From: Dyella_A ginsengisoli
Lineage (GTDB): Bacteria; Pseudomonadota; Gammaproteobacteria; Xanthomonadales; Rhodanobacteraceae
Assembly: GCF_044904665.1 (NCBI RefSeq)
Contig: NZ_JADIKM010000006.1
Location: forward strand, 186,001 to 250,000
DNA length: 64,000 nt
Direction of reading: 5' to 3'
Positions 8,598 through 17,792 of this stretch are shown one piece after another. A program made the position numbers and the translations under genes. Below the pieces are notes generated by a model. It did no database searches. It saw only the letters and a list, made by a program, of their open reading frames with translations, and was not told where the DNA came from. The stretch's first letter is position 1, and each line of letters starts with the position of its first letter.

Positions 8598-9629
8598 ATG
8601 GACGATATCGCAGCCGAGATCTCCAACGACTTCCTCGACTACCAGTACCAGGTGCTGGGGGTGCGGGAGTTCATGGCCTCGCCCGACGTTACCGAGATCT
8701 GCATCAACCGCCCCGGCGAGATCTACCTTGAGAGTCGCGGCGGCTGGCAGCGCGTCGAGGTGCCCTCGCTGACGTTCGAACGCGCACGGCAGTTCTGCAC
8801 GGCGGTGATCAACGAGAGCAACACCGGCCAGCGCATCACCGACGTCGACCCGGTGGTGTCGCTCACCTTTCCCACCGGCCAGCGCGCCCAGTTCGTGATC
8901 CCGCCGGCCTGCGAAGCGGGCAGCGTGTCCATCACGATCCGCCTGCCGTCCAAGCAGCTCAAGACGCTGGAGCAGTACCAGCGCGACGGCTTCTTCGACG
9001 AGATCGTGGAAGTGAACCACGGCCTCGGCGAGCACGACAGCGAGCTGCTAGAGCTGCGCGCCGCACGCCAATACGCCGACTTCTTCCGCCAGGCGGTGCT
9101 CAACAAGAAGAACATCGTGGTGTCCGGCGCCACCGGCAGCGGCAAGACCACCTTCATGAAGTCGCTGGTCAACCACATCCCGGCCGACGAGCGACTGGTG
9201 ACCATCGAGGATGCCCGCGAGCTCTTCATCGAACAGCCCAACGTGGTGCACCTGCTGTACTCCAAGGGCGGCCAGAGCGCGAGCAATGTGACGGCCAAGA
9301 GCTGCATGGAAGCCTGTCTGCGCATGAAGCCCGACCGCATCATCCTGGCCGAGCTGCGCGGTGACGAGTCGTTCTATTTCATCCGCAACTGCGCCTCCGG
9401 CCACCCCGGCTCGATCACCAGCTGCCACGCCGGCAGCACCGAGCAGACCTGGGACCAGCTGGCGCTGATGGTGAAAGCCTCCACCGAAGGCGCCGGCCTC
9501 GAGTTCGCCACGATCAAGCGCCTTCTGCGCATGACGATCGACATCGTCGTGCACATCAAGGCGCACGCCGGAAGGCGTTGCATCACGGGGATCGACTTCG
9601 ATCCGGGACGCACGTTCCCCGAGCACTGA
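8598..9629 (+). CDS. virB11: Type IV secretion ATPase VirB11
   Basis: Hexameric cytoplasmic ATPase that powers pilus assembly and substrate transfer. It has an N-terminal domain (MASPDVTEICINRPGEIY), the P-loop GATGSGKTT (about 176-184), an Asp-box-like segment (LVTIEDARELF), a Walker B region ending in AELRGDE, and the His box with GHPGSITSCHA. The length of 343 residues fits the family. It starts 11 bp after virB10. Confidence 0.95.
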   Translation: MDDIAAEISNDFLDYQYQVLGVREFMASPDVTEICINRPGEIYLESRGGWQRVEVPSLTFERARQFCTAVINESNTGQRITDVDPVVSLTFPTGQRAQFVIPPACEAGSVSITIRLPSKQLKTLEQYQRDGFFDEIVEVNHGLGEHDSELLELRAARQYADFFRQAVLNKKNIVVSGATGSGKTTFMKSLVNHIPADERLVTIEDARELFIEQPNVVHLLYSKGGQSASNVTAKSCMEACLRMKPDRIILAELRGDESFYFIRNCASGHPGSITSCHAGSTEQTWDQLALMVKASTEGAGLEFATIKRLLRMTIDIVVHIKAHAGRRCITGIDFDPGRTFPEH

Positions 9630-9662
9630 GAGTTCGCAACCACCCGTTCGCTGCAGCAAGGA

Positions 9663-10523
9663 ATGATTCCGATGTTTACCGCCATGGACATGACGATGTG
9701 CCCCAACCTCGCCGTACCGGCCGAAGTGATGCACCACGTCGTGCAGGTGGAATCCGGGTCCAACCCGTTTGCAATCGGCGTGGTCGGGGGCCAGCTGGTG
9801 CGCCAGCCCACTTCGCTCGACGAGGCGCTGGCGACCGTGCAGATGCTCGATGCGAAGGGCTACGACTATTCGCTTGGAGTGGCCCAGGTGAATCGACGCA
9901 ACCTTGGGCGCTACGGGCTGAATAGCTATGCGAAGGCCTTTGATGCCTGTGCCAACGTGGCCGCTGGCGCACAGATCCTCGCCGAGTGCTACGACCGCTC
10001 CGGCAACGACTGGGGCAAGGCCTTCAGCTGCTACTACTCGGGCAACTTCGTCACCGGCTATCGCGACGGCTACGTGCGGAAGGTCTACGCGTCGATGCAG
10101 GAGGATGCATCGGCCGGCACATCCCTCGCGGCGGCACCGATTCCTTTGAGGCCGGCAAACACCGTACGGCAAGACGCCGTCGCCCGGCTGCGGCACACCG
10201 CGGGGACGCCGGGCTACCGCATCGCGATCCGCAGCGTGGCGCTCGACGCGGCGGCGAATGCGGCGGTGTCAGCTGTTGCCAATACGGTCAACGTGCACGC
10301 TGCCATCGCGCCAGAGCCCGCAGCGGAAGCGTCGAATGTGGCATCGGGCACCCTGCCCCCGTCGAGTTCCGCGCCAGGAATATTCAGGCCGGTGGTACAC
10401 GGCCCCAACGATCCGGTTGCAGCACCTGCGCAGGGCGCGTCTCCTGCTCTTGCGGCAGCGCCTGTGGCAACCGATCGGGCCGACCTGCGTCAGGAGCAGC
10501 GCGATGCCGCATTCGTCTTTTGA
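9663..10523 (+). CDS. virB1: VirB1 lytic transglycosylase
   Basis: Periplasmic peptidoglycan-cleaving enzyme that opens the wall for T4SS assembly. The SLT-type lysozyme-like domain occupies residues 1-150. The likely catalytic glutamate is E30 in VVQVESGSNPF, and the supporting motifs are SLGVAQVNRRN and YYSGNF. No classical signal peptide is visible at the chosen start, as in other VirB1 proteins of this branch, so the export route is unclear. The remaining 130 residues are Ala/Pro-rich and low in complexity. The start is one of three close ATGs; 9663 follows AGCAAGGA. Confidence 0.88.
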   Translation: MIPMFTAMDMTMCPNLAVPAEVMHHVVQVESGSNPFAIGVVGGQLVRQPTSLDEALATVQMLDAKGYDYSLGVAQVNRRNLGRYGLNSYAKAFDACANVAAGAQILAECYDRSGNDWGKAFSCYYSGNFVTGYRDGYVRKVYASMQEDASAGTSLAAAPIPLRPANTVRQDAVARLRHTAGTPGYRIAIRSVALDAAANAAVSAVANTVNVHAAIAPEPAAEASNVASGTLPPSSSAPGIFRPVVHGPNDPVAAPAQGASPALAAAPVATDRADLRQEQRDAAFVF

Positions 10524-10724
10524 TCCGGGCCGGCGTCCGCGCCGTTCTGTGCCCTCTCGTGGCTGTGCGAGCAGCCGCTGTCTTTGGCCATCTGGCCACC
10601 TCACCGTCCGGGCCTCGCTCCGGACACATCGCAACGAATCGACTGTATCCATCGCAGTCGCGAACCCAAGTGGCCATCGCCCGATAGCCGCCGCCATCTT
10701 CAACACCTGATAGGGAACTTCACC

Positions 10725-11132
10725 ATGGCACCGACCTCGTCCAGCAACCACAGCATCCTCCACTCGCAGCGCACGCGGCTGTTCCTTTTCATGTGCCTCG
10801 CGGCCCTGCTCGTGTTCGTGTTGCCCGGCACGGCCTTCGCTCAGGACGCCACCGACACGATCGACACCACCTGCAAGTTCGCCAGCAACATCAACAAGAT
10901 CCTCAACGCCGTGTCAATCGTGGTGGTGACGATCGCGGTGATTTTCTCCGGCTACCAGATCGCCTTTGCCCACAAGCGCATCAGCGACGTTGCCCCCGTG
11001 ATGATCGGCGCGATCCTGATCGGCGCGGCCGGCCAGATTGCCAAGATGTTCCTGGCTGGCAGCACGTCGGCATCCGGTGCCACCGCGTGCACCGCGCAAG
11101 TGATCACGCACCTGCTGAATCACTATGCATAA
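10725..11132 (+). CDS. virB2: VirB2 major pilin
   Basis: The pilus subunit. The frame is open upstream, but the start is set at the ATG after TAGGGAACTTCACC. A long signal peptide (LFLFMCLAALLVFVLPGTAFA) is followed by a mature pilin of about 90 residues. That has two hydrophobic helices (SIVVVTIAVIFSGYQIAF and VMIGAILIGAAGQIAKMFL) separated by a short basic loop, the standard VirB2 topology. The stop overlaps virB3 by 8 bases. The 201-bp gap before it holds no gene and could carry an internal promoter. Confidence 0.9.
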   Translation: MAPTSSSNHSILHSQRTRLFLFMCLAALLVFVLPGTAFAQDATDTIDTTCKFASNINKILNAVSIVVVTIAVIFSGYQIAFAHKRISDVAPVMIGAILIGAAGQIAKMFLAGSTSASGATACTAQVITHLLNHYA

Positions 11133-11433
11133 AAACGCGCTGTTCAGAGGCTGCACCCGTCCGCCCATGTTCATGGGCGTCCCCTACGTGCCGTTCTTCA
11201 TGGGCGCGGGTGGGTGCTTTCTCCTGGCCGTGTACACCAACTTCTTCTACCTGCTGCTGCTGCCGGTGGTGATCTTCGTGATGCGCCAGATGGCGCGGCG
11301 CGACGAGATGATCTTCCGGCTGCTGGGATTGCGCCTGCAGTTCCGCACTCGCGTGCGCAATCTCGGCGACAACGACGGCATGTGGGTGTTCACGCCCAAC
11401 AGCTATCGCGATCCGTCCAAATCGAAACCGTGA
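11125..11433 (+). CDS. virB3: Type IV secretion protein VirB3
   Basis: A small inner-membrane protein (102 residues) associated with VirB4 and needed for pilus formation. It begins HKNALFRGCTRPPMFMGVPY, matching the family N-terminus, with one or two membrane helices in about residues 20-52. The C-terminus contains the conserved WVFTPNSYR. It overlaps virB2 by eight bases. Confidence 0.92.
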   Translation: MHKNALFRGCTRPPMFMGVPYVPFFMGAGGCFLLAVYTNFFYLLLLPVVIFVMRQMARRDEMIFRLLGLRLQFRTRVRNLGDNDGMWVFTPNSYRDPSKSKP

Positions 11434-11444
11434 GTCCATCAAGG

Positions 11445-11467
11445 CTCCCCGGCCGCCAGGCGGGGAG
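11445..11467 (+). other. Hairpin between virB3 and virB4
   Basis: Arms CTCCCCG and CGGGGAG with a 9-base loop lie in the 52-bp gap before virB4. There is no T-run, so it is unlikely to be a terminator; it may stabilise the upstream mRNA. Confidence 0.3.
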
Positions 11468-11485
11468 TCGCCTCGGATCCAAATC

Positions 11486-13969
11486 ATGCCCAAGCCCGCC
11501 TTCCTGCCCGACGCCCCGATCAGCGAGTTCCTGCCGCTGTCCACGCATGTATCGCCTACCGTGCTCAAGACCACGGGCGGGGATTTCCTGCTGGTCTGGC
11601 GACTGGGTGGCCTGCCGTTCGTCGGCCGTGAAGAGTGGGAGATCGAGCACCGCCACAACACCTTCAACCGCATGCTACAGACGCTGCGTGCGCCGGACTT
11701 CGTCAACGTGGCGTTCTGGGTACACGACGTGCGCCGGCGGCGCCGGCTCAGCGATCACAGCAAATTCTCCCAGACCTTCAACCAGTCACTGTCGGACAGC
11801 TACTACGAGGCGCTGTCCAGCCAGAAGCTGATGCAGAACGAGCTCTACCTCACGCTGATCTATCGGCCGGTGGTGAGCGGCAAGCGCTTCGCCGAAAAGT
11901 CGGCCGACCTGGCACGGCTCGAAGCTGAACAGCTGGAGGCCGTCAACACCATCCTCGAACTGGCTGGCAACGTGGAGGCGGTGCTGAAGGACTACGCCCC
12001 CTACCGGCTTGGCATGTACGAGGCCGCCAACGGCGTGGTGTTCTCCGAGGCGCTGGAGTTCTATGGCTACCTGCTCAACCGCATCGACGAGCCGGTGCCC
12101 GTACTGCCGGCGCCGGTGCCCGAGTACCTACCGATCAGCAAGCAGCGCTTCTCCGCCAAGACCGGCGATTTCGTGCTGACCGCCCCGGATGGCAAGAACC
12201 ATTTTGGCGCCATCCTCAACATCAAGGAATACACCGACGGCACCTATCCAGGCATCCTCAACGGACTGAAGTACCTGGACTTCGAATACGTCGTCACTCA
12301 CTCCTTCAGCCCGATGGGGCGACAGGATGCGCTGAAGGCGCTGGACCGCACCAAGGGCATGATGATCTCCTCCGGCGACAAGGCCTTCAGCCAGATCGCC
12401 GAACTCGATCACGCGATGGACCAGCTCGCCTCGGGCAACTTCGTGCTGGGCGAATATCACTTCACCCTCGCCATCTATGCCGCCAGCCAGGAAGCTCTGT
12501 CACAGCAGATCGCCACGACGCGCGCCGAGCTTTCCAACGCCGGCTTCGTCTCGGTAAAGGAGGATCTCGCCGTCACCGCGGCGTTCTATGCGCAGTTTCC
12601 CGGCAACTGGAAGTACCGCACGCGACTGGCCAACGTCAGCTCGCTGAACTTCCTGGGCCTGTCGCCGCTGCACAACTTCGCCACGGGCAAGAAGAGCAAC
12701 AACCCCTGGGGCGACTGCGTCACCACTCTGCAGACCACCAACGGCCAGCCCTACTACTTCAACTTCCACGCCACCCATCCGGCGGAGAACTCGCTGGGCG
12801 AGAAGGCCATCGCCAACACCATGGTCATCGGCAAGTCCGGCACGGGCAAAACCGCGCTGATCAACTTCCTGCTCAGCCAGGTGCAGAAGCTCAAGCCCTC
12901 GCCGACGATCTTCTTCTTCGACAAGGACCGTGGCGCCGAGATCTTCGTGCGCGCCTGCGGCGGCAACTACCTTGCACTGGAGAACGGCCAGCCGACCGGC
13001 TTCAATCCTTTCCAGTGCGAGCGCAATGAGGCGAACGTGCAGTTCCTCGCCGAGCTGATCAAGGTGCTGGCGGGCAAGAGCGTGTACAGCTCGCGCGAGG
13101 AAGAGGACATCTTCCGCGCCGTCGAGAACATCCTCGACACGCCCATGCACCTGCGCACCATGACCAACTTCCAGAAGAGCCTCCCCAACATGGGCGACGA
13201 CGGGCTCTACATCCGCATGCGCAAATGGACGGCCGGCAGCTCGCTGGGGTGGGTGTTCGACAACCCGGTCGACACCATCGACCTGGAAAAGGCCAACATC
13301 ATCGGCTTCGATTACACCGACATCATCGACAACCCCGAAGTGCGTGCGCCGGTGATCAACTACCTGCTGCACCGGCTAGAGGCGCTGATCGACGGACGGC
13401 CGCTGATCTACGTAATGGACGAGTTCTGGAAGATCCTCGACGGCAAGGGTGGCCTCAAGGAGTTTGCCAAGAACAAGCAGAAGACCATCCGCAAGCAGAA
13501 CGGTCTGGGCATTTTCGCCACCCAGAGCCCGGAGGACGCGCTGGCCAGCGACATCGCCGCTGCGCTCATCGAGCAGACCGCCACCATGATCCTGCTGCCC
13601 AACCCCAACGCCAGCCGCGAGGACTACGTCGGCGGCCTCAAGCTCACCGACGCCGAATACCAAGTCGTCGTGAGCCTGGACGAGCGCTCGCGCTGCTTCC
13701 TGGTCAAGCAAGGCCACGCCAGCGCCGTTTGCCAGCTCAACCTGCGCGGGCTGGACGACCACCTCGCGGTCATCTCCGCCTCGACCGACAACATCGAGAT
13801 CATGCATGAGGTGCTTCAAGCACGCGCCGAGGCCGAAGGCCGCAGCCCTGAAGATCTTCGGCCAGAACATTGGCTGGCCGCGTTCTACGAAAATCGCAAG
13901 GGCAGCGGAAAAGCCAAGACCACGCCCGCGCTACGCATTAGATCTTCCACCCAGCAGGCCGGCGCCTAA
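11486..13969 (+). CDS. virB4: Type IV secretion ATPase VirB4
   Basis: The largest T4SS ATPase (827 residues), which energises pilus biogenesis and secretion with VirB11 and VirD4. The N-terminal VirB4/CagE domain covers about residues 1-400. The C-terminal ATPase domain carries the P-loop GKSGTGKTA (about 449-457) and Walker B region LIYVMDEFWKIL (about 637-648). A later segment, KQNGLGIFATQSPEDAL, is typical. The C-terminal 40 residues are basic and probably disordered. The start ATG is the first in a gap of 52 bp after virB3. Confidence 0.95.
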   Translation: MPKPAFLPDAPISEFLPLSTHVSPTVLKTTGGDFLLVWRLGGLPFVGREEWEIEHRHNTFNRMLQTLRAPDFVNVAFWVHDVRRRRRLSDHSKFSQTFNQSLSDSYYEALSSQKLMQNELYLTLIYRPVVSGKRFAEKSADLARLEAEQLEAVNTILELAGNVEAVLKDYAPYRLGMYEAANGVVFSEALEFYGYLLNRIDEPVPVLPAPVPEYLPISKQRFSAKTGDFVLTAPDGKNHFGAILNIKEYTDGTYPGILNGLKYLDFEYVVTHSFSPMGRQDALKALDRTKGMMISSGDKAFSQIAELDHAMDQLASGNFVLGEYHFTLAIYAASQEALSQQIATTRAELSNAGFVSVKEDLAVTAAFYAQFPGNWKYRTRLANVSSLNFLGLSPLHNFATGKKSNNPWGDCVTTLQTTNGQPYYFNFHATHPAENSLGEKAIANTMVIGKSGTGKTALINFLLSQVQKLKPSPTIFFFDKDRGAEIFVRACGGNYLALENGQPTGFNPFQCERNEANVQFLAELIKVLAGKSVYSSREEEDIFRAVENILDTPMHLRTMTNFQKSLPNMGDDGLYIRMRKWTAGSSLGWVFDNPVDTIDLEKANIIGFDYTDIIDNPEVRAPVINYLLHRLEALIDGRPLIYVMDEFWKILDGKGGLKEFAKNKQKTIRKQNGLGIFATQSPEDALASDIAAALIEQTATMILLPNPNASREDYVGGLKLTDAEYQVVVSLDERSRCFLVKQGHASAVCQLNLRGLDDHLAVISASTDNIEIMHEVLQARAEAEGRSPEDLRPEHWLAAFYENRKGSGKAKTTPALRIRSSTQQAGA

Positions 13970-13997
13970 CCCCGCACTTATTCGAGGGAGACACACC

Positions 13998-14777
13998 ATG
14001 ATCCAGGCATCCGACAAGTACGATCACGGCAAGCTCGCGCGCAAAACCGCATGGTCGCTGGTGACCGCGATCGCGGTGTGTCTTTTGAGTCCGAGCACGC
14101 GAGCTCAATGGGTCGTTATCGATCCCACGCAAATCACACAGGACGCCACGAACTTTGCAGAAACAATCGCCCAGTACGGCAAGGAAATCGCTCAGTACCA
14201 GGCCGTGCTGGAACACTATCGGCAGCAGCTCGTCAGCCTGACGCAAATGAATTTTAGCCTGCCTACGATGCAGAACTCATATCAGGAAATCTCCCAGAGC
14301 GACATGCAGAAACTGGCTGCCGACGCCTGCCCGAGCGCAACCGGGAACAGCCTGAGCGGCACAGTGACCGGCCTGCTCCAGATCTTCACGCCAGATGCAA
14401 ACAAATCGATTCTCGAGAACCAGCAGAAGATCTGCTTCCAGATCCAGTTTCGCCAGATGGATAAGTACAACCTCACTGTGAAGATGCTCACTCGGATCCA
14501 TGACTATTCGTCGAAGATGCAGTCCATCTCGGGGCAGCTCGGCCAAGTGGGCACCAGTCAGGGCGCCATGGACGGGGTCAAGGCAAACATCGCCGCCAAC
14601 AATCTCGCCATGAACACCGAAATGCAGCTCTGGGACAAGCAGGTTCAGGCCGACGATCAAATGATCAGCTATCTCCAGAATCAGCAGGCCGTGCAGGCGA
14701 GGACGATGCTCAATGGAAGCAGCACTTTGCTTGGCAACGTCATCCAGGCAGCAACCTTCGCGACGGCTTTCCATTGA
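13998..14777 (+). CDS. virB5: VirB5 minor pilin
   Basis: Secreted minor pilus component. The start is set at the ATG behind CGAGGGAGACACACC. The signal peptide ends near STRAQ, and the mature protein is rich in Gln/Asn and largely helical (ETIAQYGKEIAQYQAVLEHY, later DKQVQADDQMISYLQNQQ), the pattern of the VirB5/TraC family. Two cysteines (in DACPSATG and QKICFQ) may form a disulphide. The base composition is clearly lower in GC than virB4 upstream. Confidence 0.85.
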   Translation: MIQASDKYDHGKLARKTAWSLVTAIAVCLLSPSTRAQWVVIDPTQITQDATNFAETIAQYGKEIAQYQAVLEHYRQQLVSLTQMNFSLPTMQNSYQEISQSDMQKLAADACPSATGNSLSGTVTGLLQIFTPDANKSILENQQKICFQIQFRQMDKYNLTVKMLTRIHDYSSKMQSISGQLGQVGTSQGAMDGVKANIAANNLAMNTEMQLWDKQVQADDQMISYLQNQQAVQARTMLNGSSTLLGNVIQAATFATAFH

Positions 14778-14839
14778 TTCCCAGATATTGTTGGCCTGCG
14801 GACATCCAATCGCCGGCACCATGACAGGAAGTTAGCGAT

Positions 14840-15925
14840 ATGGGTTTTGTCTACTACGTTCTCATCTACAACTGGCTGAGCGACAAGATCAACTCGTTCG
14901 GCATGGACCTCATGCACAGCCTCATGTCGTGGGCCAGCGCGGTGGCGCTGGTCCTCGTGACTTTATGGATCATGATCCAGGGCTACCGGATGATCACCGG
15001 TCAGTCGCGAGAATCATTGATGGCCATGGTGACGAACATGACTCGCATCGTGGTGATCGTAACCGCTGCAACGACTATGGGCATTCTCGGAAGCGACCTC
15101 CATACACTGCTGACGACCGAGCTGAGCACAGACATCAACCAGCTCTTTACCGGTAACGATCAAACCGCTGCGCAGACGATTGACGAAAATCTTGCGTGGA
15201 CTCAGCTTGCCCTGGCCTCCATCGATGCGGTGCAGATCGAACCGGGCAACGAGGATCTTGCCACCACGAAATCCCGTGCCCTGCTCATGGCCGGATTTGG
15301 CACGGCCAGCCCCCCAATGGCAGCCGGTGCGATGCTGCTGCTTTACCAGTTCACGCTCGCACTCTTCATCGGGCTTGGACCCTTGTTCATTCTTTGCCTG
15401 ATCTTCGATCAGACCAAGGATCTCTTCCGACGATGGCTTCTTTACGGAATAGGCACTGTTTTCTCGATGGCAGCCTTGTCGTTCGTCAGCTCGATCGTGC
15501 TCCAACTCACGCTACGTGTATCGGCGGCGTTGTGGACGTCGAACGCAATCAACAATTTGACCGGTCAGGGCGCAGAAGGCCTGTCGAGCCAGGCCCTACA
15601 GCAAGGCGGCCTGGGGCTACTCCTGACCGTGCTCATCATTTCGGTCCCACCTCTGGCAGCCAACTTCTTCCAAGGAACCATGGGCGCGTTCTATTTCAAT
15701 TCCGCATTCGGGCAGCCTGGTGCAGCACGACAGGGACCGAACGGACAGCTTCAATCTGGGCTGTCCCCCAGATCCGACTATCCGCCCTCTGAAACAGCAA
15801 CGGGCCATACCAATCCAAGAATGCAAGCCGGAGGAGGGCCGCTGAGCGGGAATGCCTCTGCGGTGCGCACTTCACCCTCTTCTGGCCAGCCTCTACATGA
15901 TGTGGTGAAAAGGCAACTCACATGA
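14840..15925 (+). CDS. virB6: Type IV secretion polytopic protein VirB6
   Basis: Polytopic inner-membrane channel component of the T4SS. Several membrane helices are visible: about residues 27-50 (SWASAVALVLVTLWIMI), 68-85, 155-185 (LLLYQFTLALFIGLGPLFIL), 200-225 and 255-275. A hydrophilic tail of about 80 residues follows. The conserved TrbL/VirB6 motif around LGPLFILCLIFDQTKDLFRRW is present. A good AGGAAG ribosome site precedes the ATG. The stop overlaps the next gene by four bases. The region has lower GC than the virB7-B4 part. Confidence 0.9.
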   Translation: MGFVYYVLIYNWLSDKINSFGMDLMHSLMSWASAVALVLVTLWIMIQGYRMITGQSRESLMAMVTNMTRIVVIVTAATTMGILGSDLHTLLTTELSTDINQLFTGNDQTAAQTIDENLAWTQLALASIDAVQIEPGNEDLATTKSRALLMAGFGTASPPMAAGAMLLLYQFTLALFIGLGPLFILCLIFDQTKDLFRRWLLYGIGTVFSMAALSFVSSIVLQLTLRVSAALWTSNAINNLTGQGAEGLSSQALQQGGLGLLLTVLIISVPPLAANFFQGTMGAFYFNSAFGQPGAARQGPNGQLQSGLSPRSDYPPSETATGHTNPRMQAGGGPLSGNASAVRTSPSSGQPLHDVVKRQLT

Positions 15926-16455
15926 ATCCAAATAATTCTATTAAGCGGCCATTCGCACTGCTCGCCTCTGGCGTCCTCCTTTTGCTGGTCATTCCGAACT
16001 CGGCGGCCGCTCAAGCTGCGTGTCCGCCCGGCATGATTCCTTATGGAACTGGCACCGATGTTTCTAGTTGCGGCCCTGACGGCAGTCAGAATCAGGGGAC
16101 CAATGCAAGCACAAGTATTGCACCCGCTCCAATTTGGCAGTCACGCTGGGGAGCAATTGCGACTTACGCTCCAACAGGAGTTCTTGGCGTTTCCACCTAT
16201 CTGCCTACCCGCGATCAGGCCATTCAATCTGCTATCGCAGATTGCAAGGCAAAAGGCGGTCCAACTTGCAAGCTTGAGGTGGCTTACGACAATGAATGCG
16301 CTGCAGTGGTGGTGGGCAGTACCGGCTATAACGTTGCTGCCGACCCAACTTTAGGAGGAGCAATTGACTCTGGCATGGAAACATGTCGCAGCTCCGGCGC
16401 CGAGGGGTGCCATACGTATTACTCAGCCTGCAGCCTGCCGGTAAGAGTCAGATAA
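15922..16455 (+). CDS. Secreted DUF4189 protein, first copy
   Basis: A secreted protein of 177 residues whose start overlaps the virB6 stop (ATGA). A signal peptide (LLASGVLLLLVIPNSAAAQ) is followed by a linker and a DUF4189-like domain from about residue 70. The domain runs from SRWGAIATYAPTGVLGVS through QAIQSAIADCKAKGGPTCKL to CAAVVVG, with paired cysteines. In other bacteria DUF4189 proteins are secreted and of unknown function. The tight coupling to virB6 suggests a periplasmic accessory role in this T4SS. A divergent paralogue follows directly. Confidence 0.8.
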   Translation: MNPNNSIKRPFALLASGVLLLLVIPNSAAAQAACPPGMIPYGTGTDVSSCGPDGSQNQGTNASTSIAPAPIWQSRWGAIATYAPTGVLGVSTYLPTRDQAIQSAIADCKAKGGPTCKLEVAYDNECAAVVVGSTGYNVAADPTLGGAIDSGMETCRSSGAEGCHTYYSACSLPVRVR

Positions 16456-16457
16456 CG

Positions 16458-16955
16458 ATGCGAAGCGGCTTCCCACTTTTTCTGCTCTTCGACTTGGCGT
16501 TGCTCACATCGGCAGCTGCCCAAGGCCAAAATGTCTGCCCCAAGGATCAGTACCAAGCACTGCCCCTTGGCATGAGCGGTCCCGGTCGATGTGTGCCGAT
16601 ACCACGCAACCTGCGTGGCGAGGCACTCCAACCACCGCCGGCTGCTACGCACTGGGGTGCCATCGTAGTGGATGAAACTAGCGGCAAATTTAGTTCTGCG
16701 GGTGACTTACCGACCAAACGTGTGGCAACTGAGACCGCACTGACCGAGTGCAACCGGGATGGCGGGGCGCGCTGCGTGGTGGTGGCGACATACGGCAATG
16801 GCTGCGGCGTAATAGTCATGGGTGACAAGACACGGCACCAAGGGTTTGCTGATGTCTCAGCCGATCATGCAAAGCAGACAGCAATGGCCACCTGCAAGAA
16901 GGATGGCAATCAAAGCTGCACGGTCGTCTATTCGGAGTGCAGCCTCGGGCAGTGA
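16458..16955 (+). CDS. Secreted DUF4189 protein, second copy
   Basis: A 165-residue paralogue of the preceding gene, starting 2 bp after its stop; the frame is open upstream, but this ATG heads a signal peptide ending near SAAAQ. The DUF4189-like domain runs from HWGAIVVDETSGKFSSAGD through TALTECNRDGGARCVVVATYGNGC to the final CTVVYSECSLG. It shares the cysteine spacing of copy one. Tandem duplication inside the T4SS run is likely. Function unknown. Confidence 0.78.
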   Translation: MRSGFPLFLLFDLALLTSAAAQGQNVCPKDQYQALPLGMSGPGRCVPIPRNLRGEALQPPPAATHWGAIVVDETSGKFSSAGDLPTKRVATETALTECNRDGGARCVVVATYGNGCGVIVMGDKTRHQGFADVSADHAKQTAMATCKKDGNQSCTVVYSECSLGQ

Positions 16956-16982
16956 ATTCGAATAACACATGGAGGGATTCGC

Positions 16983-17315
16983 GTGAAGAAGCTTACTGTG
17001 GTCAGGAATTTGGCCTTTGCCTGCATGCTCGCTTGCAGCGGTGGAGTGGTGGCGCAGGGCTACTACGAGCCTATACCGTACTATGGAGACGATCCCTTTT
17101 TGTTCTGTACATTCGGCGTTCCCGCCGACTGCTGGGTTCCTCTCAATCCAGCCACCGGTACATTCGTGGTCTGGGACGATGAGTGCTTCAATCCGGTATC
17201 AGCTGCGCAGTACGCGCGCGTTTGTCCACATGCTTTCGTCCCGTTAGGCAAAGCAGAAGACGAAGAGCGCGCTTACGATGAAGAAACAAGCCATTCGAGG
17301 CCCAGTTTGTCGTAA
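16983..17315 (+). CDS. Small secreted protein of unknown function
   Basis: A 110-residue protein starting at GTG behind a clear GGAGG site. The signal peptide (MKKLTVVRNLAFACMLACS, with the GTG read as Met) ends near VVAQG. The mature part is short and aromatic (YYEPIPYYGDDPFLFC) with four cysteines, and has an acidic tail. I do not recognise a family. It closes the low-GC run that starts at virB5, so it is probably part of the T4SS operon. Confidence 0.6.
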   Translation: MKKLTVVRNLAFACMLACSGGVVAQGYYEPIPYYGDDPFLFCTFGVPADCWVPLNPATGTFVVWDDECFNPVSAAQYARVCPHAFVPLGKAEDEERAYDEETSHSRPSLS

Positions 17316-17792
17316 GCCTTCGAAAGGCTATTTACTTCTGCTCCTACATACCACCACCAATTCTCGCTCGTCCTCCTGCAGCCACCGGTAAGGTGGCTTA
17401 CAAGAAGCCGGCGTATGCGTCCGTTGGACGCGGAGCCGGTGCACCCGATGACATCAATACTCCTTTACAAGGATGCCGGTAAGGAGGATTTACCTGGACG
17501 CTCTTCGACACCCCGTTACCGCGATGCACTGAATTTTTCCTACGTGAGCGAGCTCACAAAGCGGCGTGGATCTCAGTTCGCATTGTTGAATCCCTGCAGG
17601 CTACGCGCGTCCAGCGCTGGCACGTGTGAGCGAGAAGTACATACCGACCAAGCATGCTGACATTGCCAGCGCGAGTTTTGTGTGGACCTTACCGTAGCCA
17701 GTGTTGGAGCTTGTGGTCTCCGCGGTGATGCAACGGCAACGGCAACCTCACCCGACATGGAAGATGTTTGAAATTGCTTTGGAGTAATACCC
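17316..17792. other. Non-coding gap with short hairpins
   Basis: About 480 bases between the small secreted gene and the first immunity candidate. One hairpin at 17380-17398 has 7-bp arms around GGTAA and no T-run. A second, weak GGTAA/TTACC pair lies near 17478. No credible gene was seen. The composition is less GC-rich than the downstream effectors. A promoter for the effector cassette could lie here. Confidence 0.5.

Noticed and set aside
17415..17660. Possible 81-codon gene in the gap before the first immunity lipoprotein
   Set aside because: No ribosome site, no signal peptide or domain, and an amino acid mix unlike its neighbours.
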